Part shown: one piece after another, positions 9,235-18,657 of the stretch
Position numbering within the stretch: the stretch's first letter is position 1
Layout: each line of letters begins with the position of its first letter
Origin: Lachnospiraceae bacterium
GTDB taxonomy: Bacteria; Bacillota; Clostridia; Lachnospirales; Lachnospiraceae
Assembly (NCBI GenBank): GCA_017623295.1
Contig: JAGAPK010000026.1
Span: 1-64,000 of the forward strand
DNA length: 64,000 bases
Direction of reading: 5' to 3'
Notes under the pieces: model-generated
Told to the model about the DNA's origin: nothing
Seen by the model: only the letters and a program-made list of their open reading frames with translations
Database searches by the model: none
Translations under genes and position numbers: made by a program

Positions 9235-9699
9235 CTATCTGCGGCAGCCTCCCCTTTCCTCTACAATTCCTTCTAAAACTCGATTCAAACAAATCTGTCT
9301 CACATCTCCCTGTTCGTCCCGCAAGCGTATTACATGCGTGGATACCCACTGATATTTTCCCTTGCCGCCTTTTTGATATAATTCAGCATAAACTTCCGTA
9401 CTTCCATTCTGGAATTTTCGAAGTAAATTTTCTCTGGAAAAACACTCTAAAAAGACTTGCTGATAGTTTGAATGAACATTGTCTACTCCATCATCAATCA
9501 AATCATCATAGCAACCGGAACGAGGCATATCAAATGCCAGAAAATTTTCATTTCGAATCATTGTATATGTATTTTTCGTCAGATTCGACATAACAATCAT
9601 CGGATACACTTCTGATACCGCTTCCAGAACCTGAATCGTTTCCCTTAAATCCAGACCTATACTTTTCTCCAACTCTTCTACTCTTTCTGTTAACTTCAT
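9235..9699 (-). CDS. Stand-alone PAS-like sensory domain protein
   Basis: 154 residues starting with a short helix that could form a coiled coil, followed by a single domain that looks like the PAS fold found in front of GGDEF/EAL modules in Lachnospiraceae (segments VYPMIVMSNLTKNTYTMI, VHSNYQQVFLECFSRENLL and KYQWVSTHVIRL). No output domain follows. The ATG was preferred to an upstream in-frame TTG because AAGGGGCG lies at the right distance. It lies between the ATPase and the MATE gene. A signalling or regulatory role is inference. Confidence 0.55.
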   Translation of the reverse strand: MKLTERVEELEKSIGLDLRETIQVLEAVSEVYPMIVMSNLTKNTYTMIRNENFLAFDMPRSGCYDDLIDDGVDNVHSNYQQVFLECFSRENLLRKFQNGSTEVYAELYQKGGKGKYQWVSTHVIRLRDEQGDVRQICLNRVLEGIVEERGGCRR

Positions 9700-9726
9700 A
9701 TGCAATTCGCCCCTTTCCGGTTTTCT

Positions 9727-10401
9727 CTAGAACTTCGCTGTCAATAATTCCCCACGTAATGTTTTATCTATCTGATGTAACTTCCCATCCTTCATAACAT
9801 ATAAACTGTCACAAAGTGAAAGTTCGTTTTCTTCATGTGTCGTAATAACAACCGTTCCTTTCCTCTCCAGATAAATCTGCAAATAGCGTTTAATGTCTTC
9901 TTTGCAGACCAAATCCAGTGCCGCGCTTGGTTCATCCAGAATCAGAATCGGCGGCATTCCCGCCATAGCAATTCCAATACTGACTCTTTTCTTCATACCA
10001 CCCGACAATTTGGAAACCTGCATTTTCACAAACTCAGGGATTCCCAGAATTTGTAAAAAGCCTTCCTGTAACTCTTTTTCCAGTTCCTTTTTATCCGGAT
10101 ACCAGAGCCTTAAATTATCATAGACACTGAGTTCCGGAAGCAGCGGATTTTCCTGTGGCACATAGCCTGCCATCTTCGCAAAGACTTTTTGATTCGCAAG
10201 AGCATCTTTTCCATAATAAAGGATACTGCCTGTCTTAGGTCGAAGTACTCCTGCCATCGTCGAAAGCAATGTCGATTTACCACATCCATTCGGTCCTACA
10301 ATTCCTACACATTCTCCGCGTTCAGCATACAAATTTAGTCCGTCTAAAATCTTCCTTTTTCCATATGAAGTTGATAGATTATTTATTTCTATCATTTTCA
10401 T
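9727..10401 (-). CDS. ABC transporter ATP-binding protein
   Basis: A 224-residue ABC ATPase with Walker A GPNGCGKST (about residues 36-44), the Q-loop GYVPQENPLL, the signature LSGGMKKRVSIG, Walker B ILILDEPSAALD and the switch histidine in VITTHEENE. It is the first gene after the etf terminator. No permease is adjacent, but two ABC-2 permeases follow in the same direction at 6324-3815, so it is the likely energy subunit of that exporter. The two MATE/PAS genes in between are unusual. Confidence 0.88.
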   Translation of the reverse strand: MKMIEINNLSTSYGKRKILDGLNLYAERGECVGIVGPNGCGKSTLLSTMAGVLRPKTGSILYYGKDALANQKVFAKMAGYVPQENPLLPELSVYDNLRLWYPDKKELEKELQEGFLQILGIPEFVKMQVSKLSGGMKKRVSIGIAMAGMPPILILDEPSAALDLVCKEDIKRYLQIYLERKGTVVITTHEENELSLCDSLYVMKDGKLHQIDKTLRGELLTAKF

Positions 10402-10468
10402 TTATCGCTTTTACTCTTTTCTTTTACTCTTTTTCCTATTATTAGAATACCATATTTTCAGATAAAAG

Positions 10469-10500
10469 AAAACGGTCAGACTAAATTGTCTGACCGTTTT
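10469..10500 (-). terminator. Rho-independent terminator of the butyrate operon
   Basis: A 13-base perfect stem (AAAACGGTCAGAC / GTCTGACCGTTTT) with a six-base loop. On the minus strand it is followed by CTTTTATC. It lies just after etfA and before the ABC ATPase. Confidence 0.85.
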
Positions 10501-10524
10501 GTATGTTCATTATGATAACAAAAC

Positions 10525-11571
10525 TTATTTAGCAGCAGCAATTGCAGCTTTTAAACTTTCTGTTAACTTCGGAACGATTTTGTTTAAGTCGCCTACGATA
10601 CCGTAATCAGCAACATCAAAGATAGGAGCATCTTCGTCTTTGTTGATTGCAACAATGATATCAGATTCTTCCATACCAGCTACATGCTGGATAGCACCGG
10701 AAATACCGATTGCAAAGTATACATTAGGACGAACTGTTTTACCAGTCTGACCAACCTGTAAATCTCTTGGTTTCCAACCAGCATCAACTACTGCACGGGA
10801 ACAGCTTACTGTACCGCCAAGTACTTCTGCAAGGTCTTCCAAAATCTTAAAGTTTTCTGGGCTGCCAACACCACGACCACCGGATACAAGAATCTTAGCA
10901 TCCATGATATCTACTGTATCTGTTACAGCTTTAACTACTTCTAAGATTTCTACATATTTGTTGTCTGGAGTAAATCCAGGATTGAACTCTTCTACAACTG
11001 CTTTAGCACCTTTGATTGGCTCAATTTTCTGCATAACACCTGCACGAACTGTAGCCATCTGAGGACGGTTGTAAGGACATGCGATAGTAGCGATTGTGTT
11101 ACCACCGAATGCAGGACGAGTCATAAGCAACTGATTGTGTAACTGTTCCTGTCCTGGGATTGCCTGTAATGGGAAATCACCAATTTCAAGAACGGTACAG
11201 TCAGCTGTAAGACCTGTAGCTACTCTTGCAGAAACTCTAGGGCCTAAATCTCTACCGATTGCTGTAGCACCAACCAATACGATTTCTGGTTTGTACTGAT
11301 TAATGATAGAAGCTAATGCATGTGCATATGGCTCTGTTCTATATTCTTTTAATTCAGGATCATCTACAACGATGACTTTATCAGCACCATACTCTGCGAG
11401 CTGGTCTGCAAGTCCTTTAACACCTGAACCTAACAGCATAGCTGTTACATCTGTATTTAAATCTTTTGCAAGGTCTTTTGCTTTACCAAGTAATTCTAAT
11501 GCAATACTGCTGATTTCATTGTCTACCTGCTGAGCAAAGACATAAACTCCCTTGTATTCTTCTAAATTCAT
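10525..11571 (-). CDS. etfA: Electron transfer flavoprotein alpha subunit
   Basis: 348 residues. The C-terminal FAD-binding domain is diagnostic: [48 protein letters not shown]. With EtfB it binds butyryl-CoA dehydrogenase and supports flavin-based electron bifurcation from NADH to ferredoxin and crotonyl-CoA. It is the last gene of the operon. The ATG at 11571 is taken because GGAAGAG sits 11-13 bases upstream; two in-frame GTG codons at 11583 and 11580 are too close to that site. Confidence 0.95.
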   Translation of the reverse strand: MNLEEYKGVYVFAQQVDNEISSIALELLGKAKDLAKDLNTDVTAMLLGSGVKGLADQLAEYGADKVIVVDDPELKEYRTEPYAHALASIINQYKPEIVLVGATAIGRDLGPRVSARVATGLTADCTVLEIGDFPLQAIPGQEQLHNQLLMTRPAFGGNTIATIACPYNRPQMATVRAGVMQKIEPIKGAKAVVEEFNPGFTPDNKYVEILEVVKAVTDTVDIMDAKILVSGGRGVGSPENFKILEDLAEVLGGTVSCSRAVVDAGWKPRDLQVGQTGKTVRPNVYFAIGISGAIQHVAGMEESDIIVAINKDEDAPIFDVADYGIVGDLNKIVPKLTESLKAAIAAAK

Positions 11572-11597
11572 CGTATTCACCACTCTTCCTTTACCTG

Positions 11598-12380
11598 TTA
11601 GATAACATGTTTTTCTTTTAACTTGTCAACGATATAGCTTACTGCTTCATCTGGATCAAGAGTAACCTTTTCGCCGGCACCCTTTCTTACCTTATCAGAT
11701 GCTTTCGCAATCTTTGTAGGTGAACCTTTAAGACCTAAATTAGCATCATCAACATCTTTTAAGTCTGCTCTGCCCCAAACAGTGATTTCTTCTTTGTATG
11801 CATCGAAGATTCCACCTGGAGTCATGTAACGAGGCTCATTTAATTCGGAAAGTGCTGTAATCAGACAAGGCATTTTAGCTTTTACTACGTGATATCTGTC
11901 TTCATACTGACGTTCAACGATAACGCTGTCACCTTCAACTTTGATGTCCTGTGCATAAGAAATTACAGGAATATCAAGATGCTCAGAAATCTGAGGACCA
12001 ACCTGTGCTGTATCACCATCGATAGCCTGACGGCCTGTGATGATTAAATCATAATCGATATTTCTAAGTGCACCAGCAAGAGTTGTAGATGTTGCCCATG
12101 TATCTGCACCACCAAGTACTCTATCTGTTACAAGAATACCTTTGTCAGCTCCCATAGCCATAGCTTCACGAAGAACTTCTTCTGCTTTTGGAAGACCCAT
12201 AGTTAAAACTGTAACTTCTGCGCCATACTGATCTTTTAATCTAAGTGCTGCTTCTAAGCCTGCTTTATCATCAGGGTTCATAATTGTAAGCATTGCACCT
12301 CTGTCTAATGTACCATCTGGATTGAACTTTACGCCACCCTTTGTATCAGGTACCTGTTTAATACAAACAACGATTTTCAT
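11598..12380 (-). CDS. etfB: Electron transfer flavoprotein beta subunit
   Basis: 260 residues beginning MKIVVCIKQVPDT. The AMP/FAD-binding segment ITGRQAIDGDTAQVGPQ and the Bcd-contact region around ALSELNEPRYMTP are typical of the beta subunit. A GGAG site precedes the ATG. It forms the bifurcating Bcd-EtfAB complex with its neighbours on both sides. Confidence 0.95.
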   Translation of the reverse strand: MKIVVCIKQVPDTKGGVKFNPDGTLDRGAMLTIMNPDDKAGLEAALRLKDQYGAEVTVLTMGLPKAEEVLREAMAMGADKGILVTDRVLGGADTWATSTTLAGALRNIDYDLIITGRQAIDGDTAQVGPQISEHLDIPVISYAQDIKVEGDSVIVERQYEDRYHVVKAKMPCLITALSELNEPRYMTPGGIFDAYKEEITVWGRADLKDVDDANLGLKGSPTKIAKASDKVRKGAGEKVTLDPDEAVSYIVDKLKEKHVI

Positions 12381-12421
12381 CGATTTTTTCTCCTTTACCT
12401 TATTTTCTATCGCCGATGTGA

Positions 12422-13588
12422 TTATTTCAAAAGAGCTCCAGAAATAACCATACGCTGAACTTCACTTGTTCCTTCGTAGATTTCTGTAATCTTAGCATCA
12501 CGCATCATACGCTCAACATCGTATTCTCTGATGTAACCATAACCACCGTGTAACTGAACAGCTTTTGTTGTTACTTCCATAGCAACTTCTGCTGCATATA
12601 ATTTAGCCATAGCTGCTTCTACAGAGTAAGAAACCTTTGGATTTGTAGCATATTCTGCTTTCTTCATAGCAGCTTTGTATACTAACATCTTAGCAGCTTC
12701 TACTTTAGTAGCCATATCAGCTAACTGGAACTGTGTATTCTGGAATGCACCAATTGCTCTACCGAACTGTTTTCTTTCTTTTACATATTCGATAGTTGTT
12801 TCAAGTGCGCCTTCTGCAAGACCAAGTGCCTGTGCAGCGATACCGATACGTCCACCATCCAGTGTATGCATAGCGATAGCAAAACCTTTACCCTGCTGTC
12901 CTAATAAGTTTTCCTTAGGAATACGGCAATCTGTAAAGATAAGTTCGTATGTGGATGAACCACGAATACCCATCTTGTTTTCTTTTGTACCGAAAGTAAA
13001 TCCTGGTGTTCCTTTTTCTACGATAAATGCGGAGATTTCTTTTGTTAATCTGCCACGCTTTTCAACAACACCTGTAATAGCGAAGATAACATAAACGTCT
13101 GCTTCTTTACCATTTGTGATAAAGCATTTTGATCCGTTTAATACCCATTCGTCGCCATCAAGTACAGCTTTTGTCTGCTGTCCCTGTGCATCTGTACCAG
13201 CACCTGGCTCAGTTAAACCGAAAGCACCTAATTTCTCACCTTTTGCAAGTGGGATTAAGTATTTCTGTTTCTGTTCTTCTGTACCATATGTCTGAATTGG
13301 GTCACAGCAAAGGGATGTATGAGCAGATACGATAACGCCTGTAGTACCACATACTTTAGAAAGTTCTTCAACACACATAGCGTATGTTAAAGGATCACAT
13401 CCCTGTCCGCCGTATTCCTTCGGAACCGGAATTCCGAGGAAACCGCTTTTAGCCATTTTTTCAACAGTTGCTCTTGGGAAAGTTTCTGTTTCATCTACCT
13501 CTTGAGCGAGAGGTTTTACTTCTTTTTCAGCGAACTCTTTGAAAAGAGATCTCGCCATTTCATGCTCTTTGCTTAAAGTAAAATCCAT
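12422..13588 (-). CDS. bcd: Butyryl-CoA dehydrogenase
   Basis: A 388-residue acyl-CoA dehydrogenase that reduces crotonyl-CoA to butyryl-CoA. Signatures include AFGLTEPGAGTDAQGQ, the RQFGRAIGAFQNTQFQLA flavin/CoA region, QLHGGYGY and the catalytic glutamate in ITEIYEGTSEVQR. The length is typical. The position directly in front of etfBA supports the short-chain, bifurcating enzyme rather than a fatty-acid-degrading paralogue. The ribosome site is GGAGG. Confidence 0.95.
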   Translation of the reverse strand: MDFTLSKEHEMARSLFKEFAEKEVKPLAQEVDETETFPRATVEKMAKSGFLGIPVPKEYGGQGCDPLTYAMCVEELSKVCGTTGVIVSAHTSLCCDPIQTYGTEEQKQKYLIPLAKGEKLGAFGLTEPGAGTDAQGQQTKAVLDGDEWVLNGSKCFITNGKEADVYVIFAITGVVEKRGRLTKEISAFIVEKGTPGFTFGTKENKMGIRGSSTYELIFTDCRIPKENLLGQQGKGFAIAMHTLDGGRIGIAAQALGLAEGALETTIEYVKERKQFGRAIGAFQNTQFQLADMATKVEAAKMLVYKAAMKKAEYATNPKVSYSVEAAMAKLYAAEVAMEVTTKAVQLHGGYGYIREYDVERMMRDAKITEIYEGTSEVQRMVISGALLK

Positions 13589-13642
13589 GATTGTTTATTC
13601 CTCCATGTTATTATATATGGACTGATTCTATCCTCAGTCTGC

Positions 13643-14482
13643 TTATTTCGAATAATCGTAAAATCCTTTTCCTGTCTTGCATCCAAGTTTGCCTGCACGA
13701 ACCATCTTTCTAAGAAGTGGAGCCGGACGATACTTAGGATCACCTGTTTCAGAATAAATAACTTCCATAATTGCAAGAACGATATCAAGACCTACATAGT
13801 CACCTAACTGTAAAGGTCCCATTGGGTGATTTGCACCTAATCTCATAGCTGCATCGATATCTTCTACGCTTGCAACACCTGCTTCTAATACACAGATACC
13901 TTCGTTGATCATTGGAATAAGAATTCTGTTTACAACGAAACCAGCTGCTTCATTTACTTCAACAGGAGTTTTGCCGATTTCTTCAGCAATTGCTTTAACT
14001 TTGTTGAATACTTCATCAGTTGTATTCTCACCACGAATGATTTCAACTAATTTCATAACTGGTGCCGGGTTGAAGAAGTGCATGCCAATTACTGGTCTGT
14101 CAATTCCTGCTCCGATTTCTGTAATGGAAAGAGAAGATGTGTTTGTTGCGAAAACACAGTCTGCTTTACAGATGTCCTGTAACTCTTTGAATGTCTGTTT
14201 TTTGATGTCCATAACTTCAAGAGCTGCCTCTACAACTAAATCACAATCTGTACAGATTGTTTTAACACCTGTTGTAATTTTAGCAAGAATCTTGTCAGCA
14301 TCTTCCTGAGACATTTTGCCTTTTGCAATACGTTTTTCGAAACCTTTTGCAATTTTGTTTTTGCCGTTTGCAGCGAATTCTTCATTGATATCGCAAAGGA
14401 ATACTTCGTATCCTTCTGTCTGAGCAAAAGCCTGAGCGATACCGGAACCCATTGTACCTGCACCGATAATACCTACTTTCAT
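13643..14482 (-). CDS. hbd: 3-hydroxybutyryl-CoA dehydrogenase
   Basis: 279 residues. An N-terminal Rossmann motif ([17 protein letters not shown]) is followed by [13 protein letters not shown], the catalytic histidine in [17 protein letters not shown], and a C-terminal helical domain with [14 protein letters not shown]. It reduces acetoacetyl-CoA to 3-hydroxybutyryl-CoA. Third gene of the butyrate operon. Confidence 0.95.
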   Translation of the reverse strand: MKVGIIGAGTMGSGIAQAFAQTEGYEVFLCDINEEFAANGKNKIAKGFEKRIAKGKMSQEDADKILAKITTGVKTICTDCDLVVEAALEVMDIKKQTFKELQDICKADCVFATNTSSLSITEIGAGIDRPVIGMHFFNPAPVMKLVEIIRGENTTDEVFNKVKAIAEEIGKTPVEVNEAAGFVVNRILIPMINEGICVLEAGVASVEDIDAAMRLGANHPMGPLQLGDYVGLDIVLAIMEVIYSETGDPKYRPAPLLRKMVRAGKLGCKTGKGFYDYSK

Positions 14483-14519
14483 GGTAAATCCTCCTATATG
14501 TTTAAATATTTTTTAGGTC

Positions 14520-15305
14520 TTATTTGTTCTGGAATGGTTCTTTTACTTTTTCTTTGTTTTTATCTAAGAAAAATGCCATACCATATTTCTGGTCTTCTGT
14601 TTCGAAACAGTCACCGAATAATTTCTCTTCGATTACGATAGCTTCGTCCATACCAACTTCTAAACCATCATTGATTGCTTTCTTGCAGTTACGAACAGCG
14701 ATTGGTGCATTCTTAGCAATGCCTGCTGCCATTTTCTCTGCTGCTGCCATCAATTCTTCCTGTGGATATACAGCGTTAACAAGACCGATTCTTAAAGCTT
14801 CGTCTGCTTTGATGTTTCTTGCTGTATAAATCATCTGTTTTGCCATACCTGGGCTAACAAGTCTTGCAAGTCTCTGTGTGCCACCGAAGCCTGGTGTAAT
14901 ACCAAGACCAACTTCAGGCTGTCCAAATACTGCATTATCAGAACAGATTCTGATATCACAGCTCATGGAAATCTCACATCCACCGCCAAGTGCAAAGCCG
15001 TTTACAGCTGCAATTACAGGGATTGGGAAAGTTTCCAGTTTACGGAATACGTCGTTACCTTTTTTACCAAATGCTTCGCCTTCTGCTTTTGTTAATGTGC
15101 TCATCTCGCCGATATCTGCACCAGCTACGAAAGATTTCTGTCCTGCACCTGTTAAAATAAGGCATCTAACGTTCTCTAAATCTACTGCATCCAGAGTCTT
15201 GTCCAATTCATCCAAAACTGTGGAATTTAATGCGTTTAATGCTTTTTCACGGTTGATAGTAATGATTCCTACCTGACCTTTTACTTCATATAAAACAAAT
15301 TCCAT
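14520..15305 (-). CDS. crt: Short-chain enoyl-CoA hydratase (crotonase)
   Basis: A 261-residue crotonase-fold protein: AGADIGEM, the oxyanion-hole region GFALGGGCEISMSCD and the second catalytic glutamate region PEVGLGITPGFGGTQRL. It dehydrates 3-hydroxybutyryl-CoA to crotonyl-CoA. The start was taken at MEFVLYEVKG, behind ATAGGAG; the ten-residue longer frame has no ribosome site. Confidence 0.95.
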   Translation of the reverse strand: MEFVLYEVKGQVGIITINREKALNALNSTVLDELDKTLDAVDLENVRCLILTGAGQKSFVAGADIGEMSTLTKAEGEAFGKKGNDVFRKLETFPIPVIAAVNGFALGGGCEISMSCDIRICSDNAVFGQPEVGLGITPGFGGTQRLARLVSPGMAKQMIYTARNIKADEALRIGLVNAVYPQEELMAAAEKMAAGIAKNAPIAVRNCKKAINDGLEVGMDEAIVIEEKLFGDCFETEDQKYGMAFFLDKNKEKVKEPFQNK

Positions 15306-15366
15306 GATTCTATCTCCTATTTCTTTATATCTCAACTGCGGAAAATGACACCTGTGCCATTCTCTT

Positions 15367-15392
15367 ATATGAAGGCTGACTAGCCTTCATAT
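15367..15392. terminator. Perfect hairpin spanning the thl stop codon
   Basis: ATATGAAGGCT and AGCCTTCATAT pair over 11 bases with a four-base loop. The thl stop codon lies in it. Read on the plus strand the stem is followed by TTTTT, so it is a good terminator for antisense transcription. On the sense strand of the operon no U-run follows, so there it is better seen as an intercistronic RNA structure. Confidence 0.6.
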
Positions 15393-16567
15393 TTTTCGAC
15401 GATTGTGGAACAACCCATACCACCGCCGATACACAATGTTGCAAGACCTTTCTTAGCATCTTTTGCTTCCATTTCATGAAGCAGTGTTACAAGGATACGG
15501 CATCCGGATGCTCCAACAGGATGTCCGAGTGCGATTGCACCACCGTTTGGATTAAGCTGTTTGTCAACATCAATACCAAGGTCTTTACCAACTGCAACAG
15601 ACTGTGCTGCGAAAGCTTCATTTGCTTCGATGATATCAAAGTCTTCAATCTTATAACCTGTTTTCTCCATAACTTTCTTAGTAGATGCAACAGGTCCGAT
15701 ACCCATAACTTCAGGTCTTACACCTGCAAGAGCACCAGCTACCCATGTAGCCATAGGTTTAACACCAAGTTCTTTTGCTTTTTCTTCGCTCATAACAACG
15801 ATAGCTGCTGCACCATCATTGATACCAGAAGCATTACCAGCTGTTACGAAACCATCTGGATTAATTGTACGAAGTTTCTGAAGTCCTTCGATTGTAGAAC
15901 CAGCACGAGGTCCTTCATCCACTTTGAATTCAACCATTTCTTTTTTCTTCTTAACCATAACAGGAACGATTTCTTTATCGAAAGCACCGGATTTCTGAGC
16001 TGCTTCTGCCTTCTGCTGGCTCTTTAATGCAAACTCATCCAGTTCTTCACGTGTAAGTCCCCATTCTCTACAGATATTATCTGCTGTTGTAATCATATGA
16101 TAATTATTGAAAGCATCCCATAATGCATCATTTACCATTGTATCTACTAATGTACCGTTGTTCATTCTGTAACCATAACGAGCCTGTGGTACAGCATATG
16201 GTGCCAAAGACATATTTTCCATACCGCCTGCAACAACGATGTCAGCATCTCCTGCAAGAATCATCTGTGCAGCCATATTTACACAGTTCAAACCAGAACC
16301 ACATACTACGTTAGCTGTAACAGCTGGTACTTCGATAGGAAGTCCTGCTTTAATAGAAGCCTGACGTGCAACGTTCTGTCCAAGACCTGCCTGGATAACA
16401 CATCCCATGTATACGTGGTCTACCTGTTCTGGTGCAACCCCTGCTCTGTTTAATGCTTCTTTAATAACGACAGCTCCCAATTCTACTGCCGGTGTTGTGC
16501 TCAGAGAGCCACCCATTGTACCGATTGCAGTACGGCAAGCACCTGCTAAAACAACTTTCTTTGCCAT
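15380..16567 (-). CDS. thl: Acetyl-CoA acetyltransferase (thiolase)
   Basis: A 395-residue biosynthetic thiolase condensing two acetyl-CoA to acetoacetyl-CoA. The catalytic residues are visible: C89 in [11 protein letters not shown], histidine in [10 protein letters not shown] and the C-terminal cysteine in CIGGGMGCS. It is the first gene of the operon and starts behind GGAGG. A longer reading frame of 17 more residues has no ribosome site. Confidence 0.95.
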   Translation of the reverse strand: MAKKVVLAGACRTAIGTMGGSLSTTPAVELGAVVIKEALNRAGVAPEQVDHVYMGCVIQAGLGQNVARQASIKAGLPIEVPAVTANVVCGSGLNCVNMAAQMILAGDADIVVAGGMENMSLAPYAVPQARYGYRMNNGTLVDTMVNDALWDAFNNYHMITTADNICREWGLTREELDEFALKSQQKAEAAQKSGAFDKEIVPVMVKKKKEMVEFKVDEGPRAGSTIEGLQKLRTINPDGFVTAGNASGINDGAAAIVVMSEEKAKELGVKPMATWVAGALAGVRPEVMGIGPVASTKKVMEKTGYKIEDFDIIEANEAFAAQSVAVGKDLGIDVDKQLNPNGGAIALGHPVGASGCRILVTLLHEMEAKDAKKGLATLCIGGGMGCSTIVEKYEG

Positions 16568-16653
16568 ATTTTCTTTCCTCCATTTTGTTATAAAATGCCT
16601 TTTTCTCGGGCTTTGCAATGATTGTTATTTTTTTATCATTGTCCACTGTTCCT

Positions 16654-16682
16654 ATTGTAACATAGGGACACCTATTTTGCAA
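16654..16682 (-). promoter_or_regulatory. Promoter of the butyrate operon with overlapping palindrome
   Basis: Minus strand: TTGCAA (16677-16682), a 17-base spacer, TACAAT (16654-16659). The -10 lies inside the inverted repeat CCTAT-N6-ATAGG (16651-16666), and a further CCTAT half-site follows at 16671-16675, which may be a regulator site. The promoter starts about 90 bases upstream of thl and just after the end of the broken M23 gene. Confidence 0.65.
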
Positions 16683-16705
16683 TGGGCAACTATTTTTCTT
16701 TCGCA

Positions 16706-17125
16706 CTATTTTTCTTTCATATCATAAACTCTGTGCCACTCTTTCGTTTCTACTTCCTTCCAAACTTCGCTTCGGTTTCGATATAAAAATTTCGTCAGTT
16801 CATAGCAATCTATCCAGATTTCGTTGTCACTGTCCTTCTGTGATTCATCAAAAATCAGTTGTAGACCCCAGTGTAAATGCACAACTTCGATGTTATTCAC
16901 ATTTTCTTCCGTGCTGTAACCGGTATGTCCCATATAACCGATAACGTCACCTGCTGTTACGATACTTCCTTCTTCCAGACTTTTGTTATAAGGAAAATTC
17001 TGTCGCAAATGTGCATAATAATAGTAGCGTTTGCCATCAAAGCTACGGATTCCAATGCGCCAGCCGCCGTATTGATTCCACCCTAATGCCTCTACGGTTC
17101 CAGACTCGATTGCAATAATCGGCGT
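16706..17125 (-). pseudogene. C-terminal half of an M23 peptidase gene, split by the prophage
   Basis: From the attL core onward the frame encodes QIGTPIIAIESGTVEALG, then YYYYAHLRQNFPY, GDVIGYMGHTGYS and the second metal motif VHLHWGLQ, typical of Lachnospiraceae M23 (lysostaphin-like) endopeptidases. The first metal motif (HLGHD) is in the other half at 52,582-53,295. Joining the halves at the shared core restores one continuous frame of about 375 residues. A Met codon 9 residues upstream of the join is phage-derived and has no ribosome site, so this fragment is probably silent and could not bind zinc properly. Confidence 0.9.
17117..17125. other. attL core
   Basis: AATCGGCGT, identical to the copy at 52,582-52,590. 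To its left is M23 gene DNA, to its right phage DNA (ACCAATCTGG). Outside the nine bases the two junctions still resemble each other (a/g CC a/g AT c/t TG), as expected from attP/attB similarity of a serine integrase. Confidence 0.85.
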
Positions 17126-17166
17126 ACCAATCTGGATAATAAATGGAAACATATCATTGAAACAGC

Positions 17167-17195
17167 AAAAAGGAAACAGTAATGTTAACTGTTCC
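17167..17195 (-). terminator. Terminator after the endolysin gene
   Basis: An imperfect stem (GGAAACAGT / AACTGTTCC with one bulge). On the minus strand it is followed by TTTTTGC. It would stop late phage transcription before the thl operon, which lies 0.6 kb further on in the same direction. Confidence 0.55.
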
Positions 17196-17249
17196 CAAAA
17201 TCAAACGGTTAAAATATTCAAATAAAAAATCAACTCATAGACTGGAATC

Positions 17250-18101
17250 CTAAAAGCCACTTTTAACCGTTACCTTTCCGTTATCATTCCTCGCCCAGTA
17301 TTTTGTATTCCTACTATCCACATGAACAAAGCTGTTGTACTGAATGATTCCGGTAACTCCAATCTGCTGTGCATATCTTGCCACCTCTGCCGGAGTCTTA
17401 CCTTTTACTACAATATCAAAAGCTTGTCCTGCCATGTGATAGCTTTTTGATGCGCCGCCAACTTTCTTGTTATATGTCACGGTACGATATGCCGAATTGA
17501 TTGTTACAGGCGCACCGAAATGGTCCCTAATCTTCTGCAATTTATCTTTGACAAAATCAACATCAACCAGAATCTTGTCCGAACCATCTTTACAACGGAA
17601 CTCTTTCACTTGGAAGTTCTTAGCAATATATTTGTTTCCGTCTCTGGACAGTGAGTATTCTACAATGCCACTCTGTTCTGTTACGGTACTCTCTTTTAGG
17701 AAAAGAGCCTGTTCTTCTGCTCTGCGTTTTGTAAGCCCTGCAAGAACTTGTCCGCCTGCCTTATTATATAGAAGAATTTTTTCTGCAATAACCTGTTTGG
17801 TTCTGGTGCCACCGGCAGTCAGTTTATCGATGCTGCCGACATTATACGCAAATGATACAAGAGCATCAAATTCATTCTGAGTCCATTTGTACTTATTATA
17901 TTGCTCAACATTCTTTTCAAATCGTTCAATGTCTGCCAGAAGATATAATTCAGCCTGCGCCCGAGTGATTTTATCACCTTCTTTAACCCCTACAGTATGA
18001 CCGTAACCAATCGTCCATACTCCCGCCGGACATTTATAGGCTGTAAGTTTGCAGCCCTCATATTTTTTAATTAAAGATAATCCTTCGTTTGATATTTTCA
18101 T
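17250..18101 (-). CDS. Bifunctional endolysin: GH24 lysozyme plus M15 peptidase
   Basis: 283 residues with two catalytic domains. Residues 1-138 form a T4-type lysozyme (GH24) with the triad spacing E15, C24 and T30 around KYEG...VWTIGYGHT; cysteine replaces the usual aspartate, as in some phage lysozymes. Residues 155-283 form an M15 D-Ala-D-Ala-type peptidase with H222 and D229 (HMAGQAFD) and H260 (VHVD). It would cut both glycan and peptide parts of the wall at lysis. There is no signal peptide, so export should depend on the holin genes just upstream. Confidence 0.9.
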   Translation of the reverse strand: MKISNEGLSLIKKYEGCKLTAYKCPAGVWTIGYGHTVGVKEGDKITRAQAELYLLADIERFEKNVEQYNKYKWTQNEFDALVSFAYNVGSIDKLTAGGTRTKQVIAEKILLYNKAGGQVLAGLTKRRAEEQALFLKESTVTEQSGIVEYSLSRDGNKYIAKNFQVKEFRCKDGSDKILVDVDFVKDKLQKIRDHFGAPVTINSAYRTVTYNKKVGGASKSYHMAGQAFDIVVKGKTPAEVARYAQQIGVTGIIQYNSFVHVDSRNTKYWARNDNGKVTVKSGF

Positions 18102-18119
18102 ATTCAGTCACCATCCATT

Positions 18120-18227
18120 CTAATCACATCCTATATATTTTCCTGCTGCAATCACTGCAAGGACACCCACTATAAATACCCCAAACAATATATAAATTAT
18201 TGCGGCTATCATCACTACCACTATCAT
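18120..18227 (-). CDS. Small single-pass membrane peptide (35 aa)
   Basis: An ATG-initiated frame of 35 codons that is almost entirely hydrophobic (MIVVVMIAAIIYILFGVFIV at its start) and ends KYIGCD. It lies between the holin-like gene and the endolysin on the same strand. Ribosome-site support is weak. Its position suggests a lysis accessory or pinholin-like peptide; this is inference. Confidence 0.4.
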   Translation of the reverse strand: MIVVVMIAAIIYILFGVFIVGVLAVIAAGKYIGCD

Positions 18228-18243
18228 ACCAGACACCCACTTT

Positions 18244-18657
18244 CTACTGTGCTGTTTCGAGCTGCTTCTTAATTTTCTCTATTTCTTTCTGTGCATTCGT
18301 TCCGTATACATATTCTGCCAGTGCAGTGTTGCTTATCAACATTTTCTTAGCAGTTATTAGTGCTTTTGACACCAAATCAGAGAAGCGTTTAAAAGAAATC
18401 AGTACCGCAAACCATTTGAAGGCCGGAACTGCACAAAACTTATCGTAAACGTCTCTTAATTTTAACTGTCCTGTATCGCTCTGCAGTTTCTTTTCTGATT
18501 CGATACACGCCCAGATAAGCCACTCTTTCACTTTTTCTTTCTGCTGCTCAACCGGTAATTTCAAAAACTGATAAGCAATCCAGATGCCGGCAGCAATCAT
18601 AGTTGCTCTTACTACTAAAACATACCAATTATCAATTACCCAATTCATAAATGTCAT
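18244..18657 (-). CDS. Phage holin-like protein (LLH type)
   Basis: 137 residues: one N-terminal membrane segment (WYVLVVRATMIAAGIWIAYQ) followed by a soluble helical part with EQQKEKVKEWLIWACIESEK and GQLKLRDVYDKF, an arrangement known from LLH-type phage holins. The start was set at MTFMNW, nine bases after GAGAGG; longer frames would begin inside the upstream gene. A 14-bp palindrome lies 20 bases upstream of this start. It is followed by the endolysin. Confidence 0.6.
   Translation of the reverse strand: MTFMNWVIDNWYVLVVRATMIAAGIWIAYQFLKLPVEQQKEKVKEWLIWACIESEKKLQSDTGQLKLRDVYDKFCAVPAFKWFAVLISFKRFSDLVSKALITAKKMLISNTALAEYVYGTNAQKEIEKIKKQLETAQ

Noticed and set aside
16706-17152. Independent small M23-like gene starting at 17,152
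   Set aside because: The first nine residues are phage-derived by the integration, there is no ribosome site, and the missing half is found at attR, so it is a gene fragment.
17000-17250. tRNA gene as integration site
   Set aside because: No cloverleaf-like sequence at either junction; the M23 gene explains the target fully.
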